Notes under the pieces: model-generated
What the model was told of the DNA's origin: nothing
Database searches by the model: none
What the model saw: the letters and a program-made list of their open reading frames with translations, nothing else
Shown: positions 1 through 8,374 of the stretch, piece by piece
Position numbering within the stretch: the first letter of the stretch is position 1
Layout: each line of letters opens with the position of its first letter
Translations under genes and position numbers: made by a program
Source: Paracoccaceae bacterium
GTDB taxonomy: Bacteria; Pseudomonadota; Alphaproteobacteria; Rhodobacterales; Rhodobacteraceae
DNA: 64,000 bases
Direction: 5' to 3'
NCBI GenBank assembly: GCA_024639125.1
Contig: JAHEJA010000002.1
Span: forward strand, 81,962-145,961

Positions 1-637
1 CAAAGGTTTCGGGTGTTTCCAAAGGGGCTTCGTAGGATGAAATCGCATCCCACGGGCGGGCCACGGTATAGTCGGCAAAATCTTTGATCGATTTAGACGG
101 CGAACGCAACGCCTTGAGAACACCCAAAGGGGACCACGAGAATTTATAGCGGAACGGATTTGGAATTTTTGGAATACCACCGCAATAGGAAATAAAGCTA
201 AGCTCGTTGTCATTGGAACAGGCTGTGGACGCGCGGTAGTCTTCTACCAAGTGATGCGCCATCAAGTGGTCAATTCCGGGGTCTAGGCCAACTTCGTTCA
301 CCAAGCAAACGCCGGCCTCTTTGGCGCGGCTGTCCAAGTCACGCATTTCAGGGGCAATATAAGACGAGCTTACAAAATGCGCTTTTTTCGAAATTGCGAT
401 CTCGGCCAGTGGAACGTGCAAGTCACCCGGCAGCATCGACACAACGACATCCCCAGCTGTGATTGCTTGGGTCACCGCCTCTAGGTCAAAGGCGCGGATG
501 TCGCTGGCAATATCGCCAACGGCCTCTTGTGCTTTGGAGGTTGTGCGGTTCCAGACCACAACATCGTGATCGCCTTGGATAAGACGACGAAGTCCGGGAA
601 CAGCGGATAGTCCAGTACCACACCAGTGAATAGTCAT
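1..637 (-). CDS. Saccharopine dehydrogenase, Lys9-like (glutamate-forming type), 3' end cut by window
   Basis: The gene reads leftward from an ATG at 637 and runs off the window after about 212 codons. It starts with a Rossmann-type segment (MTIHWCGTGLSAVPGLRRLI) and later carries NEVGLDPGIDHLMAH, which closely matches the substrate-binding signature of fungal Lys9 (NEIGLDPGIDH). Lys9 enzymes interconvert saccharopine with glutamate and aminoadipate semialdehyde. The upstream Lys1-like gene ends one base before this start, so the two are almost certainly co-transcribed and form the two dehydrogenase steps of the saccharopine route. In a bacterium this more likely means lysine degradation than fungal-type synthesis, especially with dapA also present. 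The C-terminal part is not visible, so intactness cannot be judged. Confidence 0.8.
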   Translation of the reverse strand, partial: MTIHWCGTGLSAVPGLRRLIQGDHDVVVWNRTTSKAQEAVGDIASDIRAFDLEAVTQAITAGDVVVSMLPGDLHVPLAEIAISKKAHFVSSSYIAPEMRDLDSRAKEAGVCLVNEVGLDPGIDHLMAHHLVEDYRASTACSNDNELSFISYCGGIPKIPNPFRYKFSWSPLGVLKALRSPSKSIKDFADYTVARPWDAISSYEAPLETPETF

Positions 638-638
638 G

Positions 639-1688
639 TTAAACCTCGTTTGCATGTTGTGTGAATGTCGCAAATGCACGTCCCCAGACGCCATTTTCCA
701 GATCATTCAACGTTTTAAGTGATGGCAAAAGCTGCGCTGCGAAATCTTGCGAACTTTCGAGTGGCAACAGTGACGGAAGATTATCAATCGCCATAACATC
801 CAACACAGGGTCCTGCGCAGCACGGTAAGCGGGCGCGGCCCAATCTGTGGCTTTGTCATAGATTGGAATGGGATTGTAATCGCTGTCAGGATCGCAGGCA
901 ATATCGCCAATGGCGGTCAATTTACGATCGCGTGTCAGGGCTGTTTTTGGCACAAACACAGGTGTGCCCTGCCGCGCAAGGATACAGTTAAAGAACAAAT
1001 TATGGTCTAGGATTTCCGGAAATGGTCCGCCGTTTGCGGTTTCCTGCATGTCCCATTTTGTGACGGGGATCCCCATCGCTTTGCAAAGATCGGCGGCCCC
1101 TGTTCCAACCCGTCCCAAGGCACCGATAACGATGGCTGTTGGCGTTGTCTGGCCCTGCATCATTTTGCCTAGATCGGTCAACAACGCGTCTTTGTTGGCA
1201 TATGATGCGACAGGCCCGCATTGACCGTTCGATTGTTGCGCCGCCCAGCATTTTAACGTCACAGCCGCGCCGGCATATCCCGCCCAATACCCAAAGGCCG
1301 CGACGCGGCGCCCCGTTTCATCGACAAGATATTCCAAATCATAGAGCGCGCCGCCACCGGCATTGAACCTCTTTAGCAAAGCTTTGCCAGAATGCTGCCC
1401 CTTGAAGGCGTGACCGAACATGATGTGGCGATGACTTAGGGGTGTGTCGTCTTCGGGAAGCTCTTTCAAGCCAAAAATAAGCGCGTCTTTTGGGGCGGTG
1501 GCCCATGTGTTTTCTTCTGCAATAGCACAGCCCTGTGCGGCATAAGCTTGGATTGGGATGATCCGCGTTTTGCTTTTTTCAACGGTGATTTGCATGCCCT
1601 GCGCGATCAAAGCAGCGGCGCCTTCTGGGGTGATCCCAACGCGATCTTCGTTTGCGCGTTGTTCCGCGCGGACCCAAATATGTGTCAT
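639..1688 (-). CDS. Saccharopine dehydrogenase, Lys1-like (NAD+, lysine-forming type)
   Basis: 349 residues, close to the length of fungal Lys1. The N-terminal part resembles the alanine dehydrogenase/PNT-like fold (WVRAEQRANEDRVGITPEG), and the dinucleotide-binding loop is AIVIGALGRVGTGAADL at about residues 185-200, very like the GALGRxGxGA loop of Lys1. The family interconverts saccharopine with lysine plus 2-oxoglutarate using NAD. It starts at the ATG at 1688, and its stop lies one base from the start of the Lys9-like gene, indicating a two-gene operon. In bacteria this pair is usually assigned to lysine catabolism. The direction of flux is inference. Confidence 0.8.
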   Translation of the reverse strand: MTHIWVRAEQRANEDRVGITPEGAAALIAQGMQITVEKSKTRIIPIQAYAAQGCAIAEENTWATAPKDALIFGLKELPEDDTPLSHRHIMFGHAFKGQHSGKALLKRFNAGGGALYDLEYLVDETGRRVAAFGYWAGYAGAAVTLKCWAAQQSNGQCGPVASYANKDALLTDLGKMMQGQTTPTAIVIGALGRVGTGAADLCKAMGIPVTKWDMQETANGGPFPEILDHNLFFNCILARQGTPVFVPKTALTRDRKLTAIGDIACDPDSDYNPIPIYDKATDWAAPAYRAAQDPVLDVMAIDNLPSLLPLESSQDFAAQLLPSLKTLNDLENGVWGRAFATFTQHANEV

Positions 1689-1747
1689 GTTTTGCCTAAA
1701 TTATAAGGGTTTACCCCCAAACAGGGGCACAAGTTGCGCCAAATGGA

Positions 1748-2407
1748 TCAGTAAAAGCTCTTGGCGTCAAGCCGGCTTGGGTGTTCTAAATGAGGAAGCG
1801 CATTCATTTGAATAAGCGTAAATGATCTATGAATATACTGAAGCTGGGTTACGCCCGTATTCATCCCCGCCAAAAGACATTTGATCAATCCCGCAGTGTC
1901 CAAATTCAAGGCGATTTTTATCGCCATGGCAATAATCCCCCCCGAGGTCACCGCCAAAACAGATGGCCCCGCGTGGCGCATGTCGTCTAGCATGTCAGTG
2001 ACCCGCGTTTCATACATCTGATAGGTTTCGGGGGGATTTACGATTTTGCCCTTTTGCCAATACTCATACAAAGTGTGGAAGTGATCGATATAGCCATGAT
2101 CCGTGTCGGGTCGATGATAATCAAATTGATCGATCAATTGCTGGGTTAGCGTGTAATATTCGATCTCGTTCAGTCGGGCATCGGTGATGATTGGCTTTTT
2201 ACTGGCATGTTGCAGGGCTTTGGCTGTGTCTTGTTGCCGATGAAGGGTGCCAGCGAAAAGGGCATCAAACTGGGTGTTCAGTTTCGAAAAATGGTCCCCC
2301 AAATAGGCGGCTTGATCCTGCCCTAGGGCGCTGAGTTGGTCATAGTCTTTTTCTGTAGTGGCAGCAGAATTGGCTTGACCGTGGCGCACAAGGGTAATCA
2401 ACGACAT
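1748..2407 (-). CDS. Histidine phosphatase family protein (phosphoglycerate mutase-like)
   Basis: 219 residues. The phosphohistidine signature LVRHGQ occupies residues 6-11 (R8, H9), and the family pattern continues with the LSALGQDQAAYLG helix. These proteins transfer or hydrolyse phosphate through the active-site histidine. Substrates range from phosphoglycerate to small metabolites and phosphoproteins, and nothing here identifies the substrate. It ends shortly before the Lys1-like gene on the same strand (59 bp gap) and could share its transcript. No signal peptide or membrane segment is apparent. Confidence 0.8.
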   Translation of the reverse strand: MSLITLVRHGQANSAATTEKDYDQLSALGQDQAAYLGDHFSKLNTQFDALFAGTLHRQQDTAKALQHASKKPIITDARLNEIEYYTLTQQLIDQFDYHRPDTDHGYIDHFHTLYEYWQKGKIVNPPETYQMYETRVTDMLDDMRHAGPSVLAVTSGGIIAMAIKIALNLDTAGLIKCLLAGMNTGVTQLQYIHRSFTLIQMNALPHLEHPSRLDAKSFY

Positions 2408-2601
2408 ACAGTTTTCCTATTGTTAAAGGCACAGGGTAGGCAACCATTGCGCGAACATCAAGCCGCAGTTTTGCAGCTGATCGGCATAAATGTTCGGTAT
2501 CGGAAACGGGCTTGGCGTAAAAACGCGGTCGTATGTCGTGATTAGGAGTCTCGGAATTTGGAACCTATGGTGTAAAAGCCTTCAAAACAGGGAGTCTGAG
2601 C

Positions 2602-5379
2602 ATGTCCGACACAATCCGTTTCACTTTAGATGGTCAAGACGTTGTCGCGGAAGCGGGAATGAGCATTTGGGAAGTCGCCAATGGTCGTGGTCTGGTCATT
2701 CCGCATCTATGTCACAAGCCGGCTCCTGGGTATCGTCCCGATGGGAATTGTCGGGCCTGTATGGTTGAAATCGAAGGCGAACGTACTTTGGCGGCGTCCT
2801 GTATCCGTGAACCCATCGAAGGCATGGTTGTCCACACGCAAACAGCGCGTGCGACGTCTGCGCGTAAAATGGTTGTTGAAATGCTATTGGCAGACCAGCC
2901 CGAACGGGATGTGGCCCATGACAAATCGAGCCACCTTTGGAATATGGCGGATTTGAACGGTATTTCTGAAAGCCGCCTGCCCACATTAGAAGCCGACCGC
3001 ATTCCCTTGCTCGATGACAGCCACGTGGCGATGCGTGTCAACTTGGATGCTTGTATTCAGTGCGGATTATGCGTGCGAGCCTGCCGTGAGGTTCAGGTGA
3101 ACGATGTTATCGGCATGGCAGGGCGTGGACATGACGCCTATCCCACGTTTGATTTCGCCGATCCTATGGGGGATAGTACATGTGTGGCCTGTGGTGAATG
3201 TGTCCAAGCCTGTCCGACAGGGGCATTGATGCCAGCCACCGTGTTAGACGATGCACAAGTCGGTGACAGCAATGATTTTGACGAAGAAGTCAAAAGCGTT
3301 TGTCCATTCTGTGGTGTCGGTTGCCAAGTCAACCTCAAGGTCAAAGATGGCCGCGTGAAATTCGTCGAGGGTATTAACGGCCCCGCAAACGAAGGACGGC
3401 TATGCGTCAAAGGCCGGTTTGGATTTGATTATATCCATCACGATCACCGGTTAACCAAGCCACTGATCCGTCGCGATGACGCCCCTGCCAAGGGGCTAAA
3501 CGTGGACCCTGCGAATTGGCAAGAGGTGTTTCGCGAGGCAACTTGGGACGAAGCACTGGACCGTGCGGCAAATGGGCTTGCTACGTTGCGCAATACGCAT
3601 GACGGTCGTGCCGTAGCGGGCTTTGGGTCTGCAAAATGTACCAACGAAGAAGCCTATCTTTTCCAAAAGATGATCCGCCAAGGTTTTGGCCACAATAACG
3701 TCGATCACTGTACGCGTTTGTGTCACGCGTCCTCTGTTTCGGCATTGCTTGAAAATGTCGGCTCTGGGGCTGTAACGGCGACGTTTAACGAAATTGAAAA
3801 TGCCGATGTGGCGATAGTTATCGGGTGTAACCCGGTTGAAAACCACCCCGTTGCGGCGACCTATTTCAAACAATTCGTCAAACGCGGGGGCAAGTTGATT
3901 GTGCTTGATCCACGGGGTCAGGCGTTGAAACGCTTTGCGGCACATATGCTGCAATTCCGCCCCGGCGCTGACGTTTCGCTGTTGAATGCGATCATGCATG
4001 TGATCGTCGAAGAAAAGCTTTATGATCAAGCCTATATTGATCAGTTCACAGAAAACTGGGAAGCCGAAAAAGCGCATTTGGCTGATTTCTCACCCGAGGC
4101 TATGGCTGAAATTTGTGGTATTCCAGCAGAGGATCTGCGCGCGGCAGCACGCACGTTTGCTGCTGGCACCGCTGGCATGATTTTCTGGGGCATGGGCGTG
4201 TCGCAACACATTCACGGCACGGACAATAGCCGCTGTTTGATTTCTTTGGCCTTGATGACCGGAAACGTCGGCAAGCCCGGTGCAGGTCTGCACCCATTGC
4301 GTGGTCAGAACAACGTGCAAGGGGCATCCGATGCGGGGCTTATCCCGATGTTCCTGCCTGATTATCAGACGGTCACGGATGATGGGGTGCGCTCTGCCTT
4401 TACGGACGTGTGGGGCTCTGGTGATTTTTCATCTGAAAAGGGTCTAACGGTTACGGAAATCATGGATGCGGTACATGCGGGGGATATTCGCGGCATGTAT
4501 ATTCTGGGCGAGAACCCTGCCATGTCTGATCCGGATGTTAAACATGCGCGTGATGCCTTGGCCAAGCTTGAGCATTTGGTCGTTCAGGATATCTTTTTGA
4601 CCGAAACGGCGAACTATGCAGATGTTATTTTGCCAGCCTCAGCCTTTGCTGAAAAATCCGGAACGGTGACCAATACAAACCGTCAGGTGCAGATGGGCCG
4701 CCCCGCTATTACGCCGCCGGGTGATGCAAAAGAAGATTGGTGGATCGAAGTCGAATTGGCCAAACGTTTGGGGTTGAATTGGACCTATACTGGACCGGCC
4801 GAGGTCTTTGCCGAAATGAAGCTGAACATGAAGTCTCTGAGCAATATTACGTGGGATCGATTGGAAGCCGAAAATGCAGTGACGTATCCATCATTGTCGC
4901 CCGAAGATCCCGGTCAAGCCATTGTGTTTGGTGATGGTTTCCCGCGTGCCGATGGGCGTGCGCGTTTTACGCCTGCGTCTGTGATTGCGCCAGATGATGT
5001 GCCAGATGCAGAATATCCGATGATTTTGACAACGGGCCGTCAGTTGGAGCATTGGCATACGGGATCAATGACCCGTCGTTCCAAGGTGTTGGATGCGGTT
5101 GAGCCTGAAGCGAATTGTTCCCTGCATCCCAAAACATTGCGTAGCTTGGGCGTCGAACCCGGGGGGCATGTACGTTTAACAACCAAGCGCGGTAGTGTTG
5201 TCGTCATGGCCCGCGCTGATCGCGCAGTGGCTGAGGATATGGTATTTTTGCCTTTTGCTTTTGTAGAAGCAGCGGCCAATATTTTGACGAACCCTGCGTT
5301 GGATCCATTTGGTAAGATCCCCGAATTCAAGTTTTCGGCGGTGAAAGTGGAAAAAGTGGATGCAATGGCGGCTGAGTAA
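2602..5379 (+). CDS. fdhF: Formate dehydrogenase alpha subunit (molybdopterin, FdhF/FdsA type)
   Basis: 925 residues with the modular layout of NAD-linked formate dehydrogenase alpha chains. An N-terminal [2Fe-2S] domain has C37, C50, C53 and C67. Two [4Fe-4S] motifs follow: CxxCxxCxxxC at 151-161 and again at 194-204. Then comes the molybdopterin domain with its own [4Fe-4S] motif beginning CPFCGVGC at 234. The Mo ligand is a cysteine (C374-H375 in the CTRLCHASS segment), not selenocysteine. It should oxidise formate to CO2 with a bis-MGD cofactor. The usual partner genes for the flavin/NAD subunits and the maturation factor FdsC are not adjacent: the left neighbour is divergent and the right one is an HNH nuclease. 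The stretch between the 2Fe-2S domain and C151 lacks the His/Cys ligands that often bind an extra cluster in larger relatives. The start at 2602 follows a GGGAG ribosome site. Confidence 0.9.
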   Translation: MSDTIRFTLDGQDVVAEAGMSIWEVANGRGLVIPHLCHKPAPGYRPDGNCRACMVEIEGERTLAASCIREPIEGMVVHTQTARATSARKMVVEMLLADQPERDVAHDKSSHLWNMADLNGISESRLPTLEADRIPLLDDSHVAMRVNLDACIQCGLCVRACREVQVNDVIGMAGRGHDAYPTFDFADPMGDSTCVACGECVQACPTGALMPATVLDDAQVGDSNDFDEEVKSVCPFCGVGCQVNLKVKDGRVKFVEGINGPANEGRLCVKGRFGFDYIHHDHRLTKPLIRRDDAPAKGLNVDPANWQEVFREATWDEALDRAANGLATLRNTHDGRAVAGFGSAKCTNEEAYLFQKMIRQGFGHNNVDHCTRLCHASSVSALLENVGSGAVTATFNEIENADVAIVIGCNPVENHPVAATYFKQFVKRGGKLIVLDPRGQALKRFAAHMLQFRPGADVSLLNAIMHVIVEEKLYDQAYIDQFTENWEAEKAHLADFSPEAMAEICGIPAEDLRAAARTFAAGTAGMIFWGMGVSQHIHGTDNSRCLISLALMTGNVGKPGAGLHPLRGQNNVQGASDAGLIPMFLPDYQTVTDDGVRSAFTDVWGSGDFSSEKGLTVTEIMDAVHAGDIRGMYILGENPAMSDPDVKHARDALAKLEHLVVQDIFLTETANYADVILPASAFAEKSGTVTNTNRQVQMGRPAITPPGDAKEDWWIEVELAKRLGLNWTYTGPAEVFAEMKLNMKSLSNITWDRLEAENAVTYPSLSPEDPGQAIVFGDGFPRADGRARFTPASVIAPDDVPDAEYPMILTTGRQLEHWHTGSMTRRSKVLDAVEPEANCSLHPKTLRSLGVEPGGHVRLTTKRGSVVVMARADRAVAEDMVFLPFAFVEAAANILTNPALDPFGKIPEFKFSAVKVEKVDAMAAE

Positions 5380-5404
5380 GCGCCTTAGAGTTTGACCTAA
5401 TTGA

Positions 5405-5437
5405 GCCGCCCCTGATCGGGGCGGCGCTTTATTTTTT
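5405..5437 (+). terminator. Rho-independent terminator after fdhF
   Basis: A perfect 8-bp GC stem (5405-5412 GCCGCCCC pairing with 5418-5425 GGGGCGGC) encloses a 5-nt loop and is followed by a T-rich run. It lies 26 bp past the fdhF stop. Confidence 0.9.
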
Positions 5438-5501
5438 GATTGAGTATTTATGCAAATGTGAAATAGTTTTGGTATATTGTTTTATGTAATGGTTTTTCGT
5501 C

Positions 5502-6404
5502 TTGGCCCATGCTGTCTTTATTCAAAACCCTGTTTCCAAATATAAAGACCGGCCCGGTGAGGTGTACCATTTTCCCAAGCGGTATTTGAGCACTGTGCGG
5601 GACACCGTTGGGGATTGGGTTGTTTTATATGAAAGCCGCAAGAATGGCGGGGCCTTTGGGTATGTTGCGGTTCAGCGCGTTCTGGACGTTGTGCCAGATG
5701 TGGCACGAGATGATTTATATTTTGCGGTTTTTGATCCATCGAGTTTAATAACATTTGAACAGATCGTTGGGCGTAATGATGTTAACGATTTAGCTTTTGA
5801 AACAATGCTGCGTGGTGCTGATGGGCGTGCGATGTCTGGTGGGGCAGCTGTGTCAGCTGTGCGCCGGTTGAGTGCTTTGGATTTTGACCGCATTCTTGAG
5901 AGTGGCTTTTCCCCAGCTGGTGTGTCCGAGGATATGCCGCGTGTGGATCAGCATGGGTTTTCTGAAGTGTCAGCGCCGTTTGAGTTTCATGTTGATCGGG
6001 TCCAGCAGTTGGTTCAGCGCAGTTTTAGAGATGCCTCTTTTGCGCGTCAGGTGAAGCGCGCCTATGGGGGGCGCTGTGCTATTTCCGGATTGGAATTAAG
6101 GAATGGAGGGGGCAGGGCCGAGGTCGAGGCGGCGCATATTAAGCCAGTTGCCCATGGGGGACCTGATATTGTGATGAATGGTATTGCCCTGTCTGGAACC
6201 ATTCATTGGATGTTTGATCGCGGGCTTATTTCCATTGCGGATGATTTCAGTGTGCTGGTGTCCCATAACAAGGTGGACAAGGCTGTGGCAGATAGGTTGT
6301 TTCATCCCGGCAATACTTTGTTGTTGCCTGAGGATAAGCGGTATCACCCGCATCCTGACTTCTTGCGGTATCATCGAGAAAATATATTTGGGAATGTGGC
6401 TTAA
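5502..6404 (+). CDS. HNH endonuclease with putative PUA/EVE-like N-terminal domain
   Basis: 300 residues, read from a TTG at 5502; an in-frame stop lies just upstream and the nearby ATG is out of frame. The C-terminal third is an HNH nuclease: GGRCAISG, then AAHIKPVAHGGPD near residue 212, an asparagine in NGIAL, and HWMFDRG near 235, supplying the H-N-H metal-binding residues. The N-terminal about 100 residues (FPKRYLSTVRDTVGDWVVLY and the following VAVQRV strand) resemble the small beta domain found in front of HNH in many restriction-like nucleases. I infer a PUA/EVE-type fold, which in related enzymes reads modified bases. There is no adjacent methyltransferase. A modification-dependent restriction role is possible but unproven. 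Confidence 0.75.
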   Translation: MAHAVFIQNPVSKYKDRPGEVYHFPKRYLSTVRDTVGDWVVLYESRKNGGAFGYVAVQRVLDVVPDVARDDLYFAVFDPSSLITFEQIVGRNDVNDLAFETMLRGADGRAMSGGAAVSAVRRLSALDFDRILESGFSPAGVSEDMPRVDQHGFSEVSAPFEFHVDRVQQLVQRSFRDASFARQVKRAYGGRCAISGLELRNGGGRAEVEAAHIKPVAHGGPDIVMNGIALSGTIHWMFDRGLISIADDFSVLVSHNKVDKAVADRLFHPGNTLLLPEDKRYHPHPDFLRYHRENIFGNVA

Positions 6405-6423
6405 GCGCGCGTATCGCTTTGGC

Positions 6424-6456
6424 AAATAAAAAGCCCCCGCGGATAAGCGGAGGCTT
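6424..6456 (-). terminator. Terminator for the purine permease gene (possibly bidirectional)
   Basis: The hairpin 6431-6456 (AAGCC/CCGC pairing with GCGG/GGCTT, one mismatch, 6-nt loop) lies between convergent genes. Read on the minus strand it is followed by a T-rich run (6424-6431), so it best serves the permease gene. Confidence 0.75.
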
Positions 6457-6475
6457 GGGGCTTGGTTACAAGCGT

Positions 6476-7831
6476 TTAGTCTAGGTCTTGTGGTAGGATC
6501 AGGTTCAAGATGATCGCTAGACCGGCTGCTGGAAGCAAACCAGATGTCAGCAAGATTTTTGCTGTTGCTGGCAAGTGTTGCAGCGCTGATGGCTCTAGTT
6601 GCAGACCAAGGCCGATTGACAAGGAAATCGCAAAGATGACCATGTTGCGGCGGTTCCACGTTACGTCGGACAGCATGTTAACACCTGATGCACAGACCAT
6701 GCCGAACATGACGATCACACCACCGCCCAAAACGTTGATTGGAACTGTGTTGATGACTGCGCCGATTTTCGGAATGAAGCCACAGATGATCAAGAAGATT
6801 GCGCCGATTGTAACGACGTGGCGGCTCATGACGCCTGTCATTGCAACCAAGCCTACGTTTTGGCTAAAGGACGTGTTTGGCAAGCCGCCAAAGATACCGG
6901 CGATTGATGTGCCAAGACCATCAGCATATGTCGCACCAGACACTTCTTTGTCCGTTGCTTCGCGTCCGGCGCCACCTTTGGTGATCCCAGAAACATCGCC
7001 CACGGTTTCAATGGCCGAGACGATTGCCATAAAGCACATGCCAATGACGATCGCGAGGTTGAATTCAAAACCGTATTTGAAAGGGACCGGGGCGGCAAAG
7101 GACGCAGCGCGGCCGATGTTGCCAAAGTTGACTTGACCCATGGCATAAGCAACTGCGTAGCCCGCCAAGATACCAATCAACACGGCTGCAACTGAGGCAA
7201 AGCCGCGTGTAAAGAATTTGATCAATAGCGTGACCACAACCACAACCAAGGCCGGTGTCCACATTGCAAGCGATCCAAAGACCGGTTTGCCCATGTTTGG
7301 GACGCCACCTGCGGCGTATTGGATGCCGACGCGGACCAAGGCCAAACCGATCATAAGAACGATCAAACCTGTTACCAACGGAGGCAGCGCATAGCGAATG
7401 CGACCTACGACTGTCCCAAGTAAAAAGTGGAAGATACCGCCAAGCATAACGCCTGTCATCAAACCAGCAAGACCAGCGGTTCCCATGCCAGCAACCGCTG
7501 GGATCATGATTGGAACAAACGCAAATGATGTGCCTTGAACGATTGGAAGACGCGCACCTACAGGGCCCATGCCGATCGTTTGGAACAATGTCGCAATCCC
7601 GGCAAAGAGCATCGACATTTGGATCATATATGTCATGTCCGGGAAGCCAAGCGCGCCTTGGTCAGAGCCAAAGCCGATGCCAGCTGCGCCGGCAACAATA
7701 ATCGCTGGCGTTACGTTTGACACGAACATCGCCAAAACGTGTTGGATGCCAAGCGGTATCGCTTTGCCCATTGGGGGTGTATAATTTGGATCGCGCAGCT
7801 GTTCTGCGGTTCCGATTGAAGTGTCAGCCAT
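6476..7831 (-). CDS. NCS2-family purine (urate/xanthine) permease
   Basis: 451 residues, almost entirely hydrophobic, with about 12-14 membrane segments. The NCS2 signature SFSQNVGLVAMTGVMSR lies near residue 320, and the conserved TMIQMSMLFAGIATLFQT segment near the N-terminus is typical of nucleobase:cation symporters of the uracil-xanthine permease family. It is the last gene of a leftward group with ureidoglycolate lyase and allantoinase, so urate, xanthine or another oxidised purine is the likely cargo rather than uracil. A hairpin terminator follows directly. Confidence 0.88.
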   Translation of the reverse strand: MADTSIGTAEQLRDPNYTPPMGKAIPLGIQHVLAMFVSNVTPAIIVAGAAGIGFGSDQGALGFPDMTYMIQMSMLFAGIATLFQTIGMGPVGARLPIVQGTSFAFVPIMIPAVAGMGTAGLAGLMTGVMLGGIFHFLLGTVVGRIRYALPPLVTGLIVLMIGLALVRVGIQYAAGGVPNMGKPVFGSLAMWTPALVVVVVTLLIKFFTRGFASVAAVLIGILAGYAVAYAMGQVNFGNIGRAASFAAPVPFKYGFEFNLAIVIGMCFMAIVSAIETVGDVSGITKGGAGREATDKEVSGATYADGLGTSIAGIFGGLPNTSFSQNVGLVAMTGVMSRHVVTIGAIFLIICGFIPKIGAVINTVPINVLGGGVIVMFGMVCASGVNMLSDVTWNRRNMVIFAISLSIGLGLQLEPSALQHLPATAKILLTSGLLPAAGLAIILNLILPQDLD

Positions 7832-7882
7832 AGTATTCCCTCCGTGCTGAAAAAATGATTCTGCCTCTTTCGTGGGCAGTTG

Positions 7883-8374
7883 CTAAAACTTTGACCCAAC
7901 TACATATGGTGTGTCAAAGAAAAACTCTTCTAGATTTGGGCCGCTGCCGATACGATCGAGGACCGCGAATAATCCGGGTGCCTGCAAAGGTGTCAAAACG
8001 CCATGCCATGTATTGCGGTGAAAATTGATGGCTTGACCTGGTTCGGTCATAAAGGCCTGTGGGCGGCCTGGGGTGTTGTTTTCATCTGGCGCTACAATCA
8101 CCAGAAAGGGTGCTTGCGACATGGGAATAAAACACTGGCTGCCCAATGGGTGGCGTTCGACCAGTGTCAATTCATACGGTAGGTCACGCGGTGTGGCATC
8201 AAACAGGCTAAGCCCAAGGGATCCGTCAATAATATCGAATTGCCCACGGTCATGATAGCGACCGCATAGACCCATGTTGATGATCTTATCCGGTGAGCCG
8301 TCAATATCGATAATCTGACCAAATGGGGCAAAGGCCGTTTGGCTTATGGGTTCTATTGCAATCTGCTGGGTCAT
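7883..8374 (-). CDS. allA: Ureidoglycolate lyase
   Basis: 163 residues of the AllA cupin family: the N-terminal IEPISQTAFAPFGQIID motif, a central SQCFIPMSQAPFLVIVAP strand pair, and the C-terminal INFHRNTWHGVLTPL segment whose histidines lie in the active site. It cleaves ureidoglycolate to glyoxylate and urea, the last carbon-releasing step of allantoin degradation. Its start overlaps the end of the allantoinase gene by four bases (8371-8374), showing translational coupling. No allantoicase or allantoate amidohydrolase, which would produce its substrate, lies in this window. Confidence 0.9.
   Translation of the reverse strand: MTQQIAIEPISQTAFAPFGQIIDIDGSPDKIINMGLCGRYHDRGQFDIIDGSLGLSLFDATPRDLPYELTLVERHPLGSQCFIPMSQAPFLVIVAPDENNTPGRPQAFMTEPGQAINFHRNTWHGVLTPLQAPGLFAVLDRIGSGPNLEEFFFDTPYVVGSKF

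Noticed and set aside
910..1366. Open frames opposite the Lys1-like gene
   Set aside because: They are antisense shadows of a strongly conserved gene, with no ribosome sites or family features.
3496..4077. 193-codon frame antisense to fdhF
   Set aside because: It lies wholly inside the formate dehydrogenase gene and has no recognisable domain or start signal.
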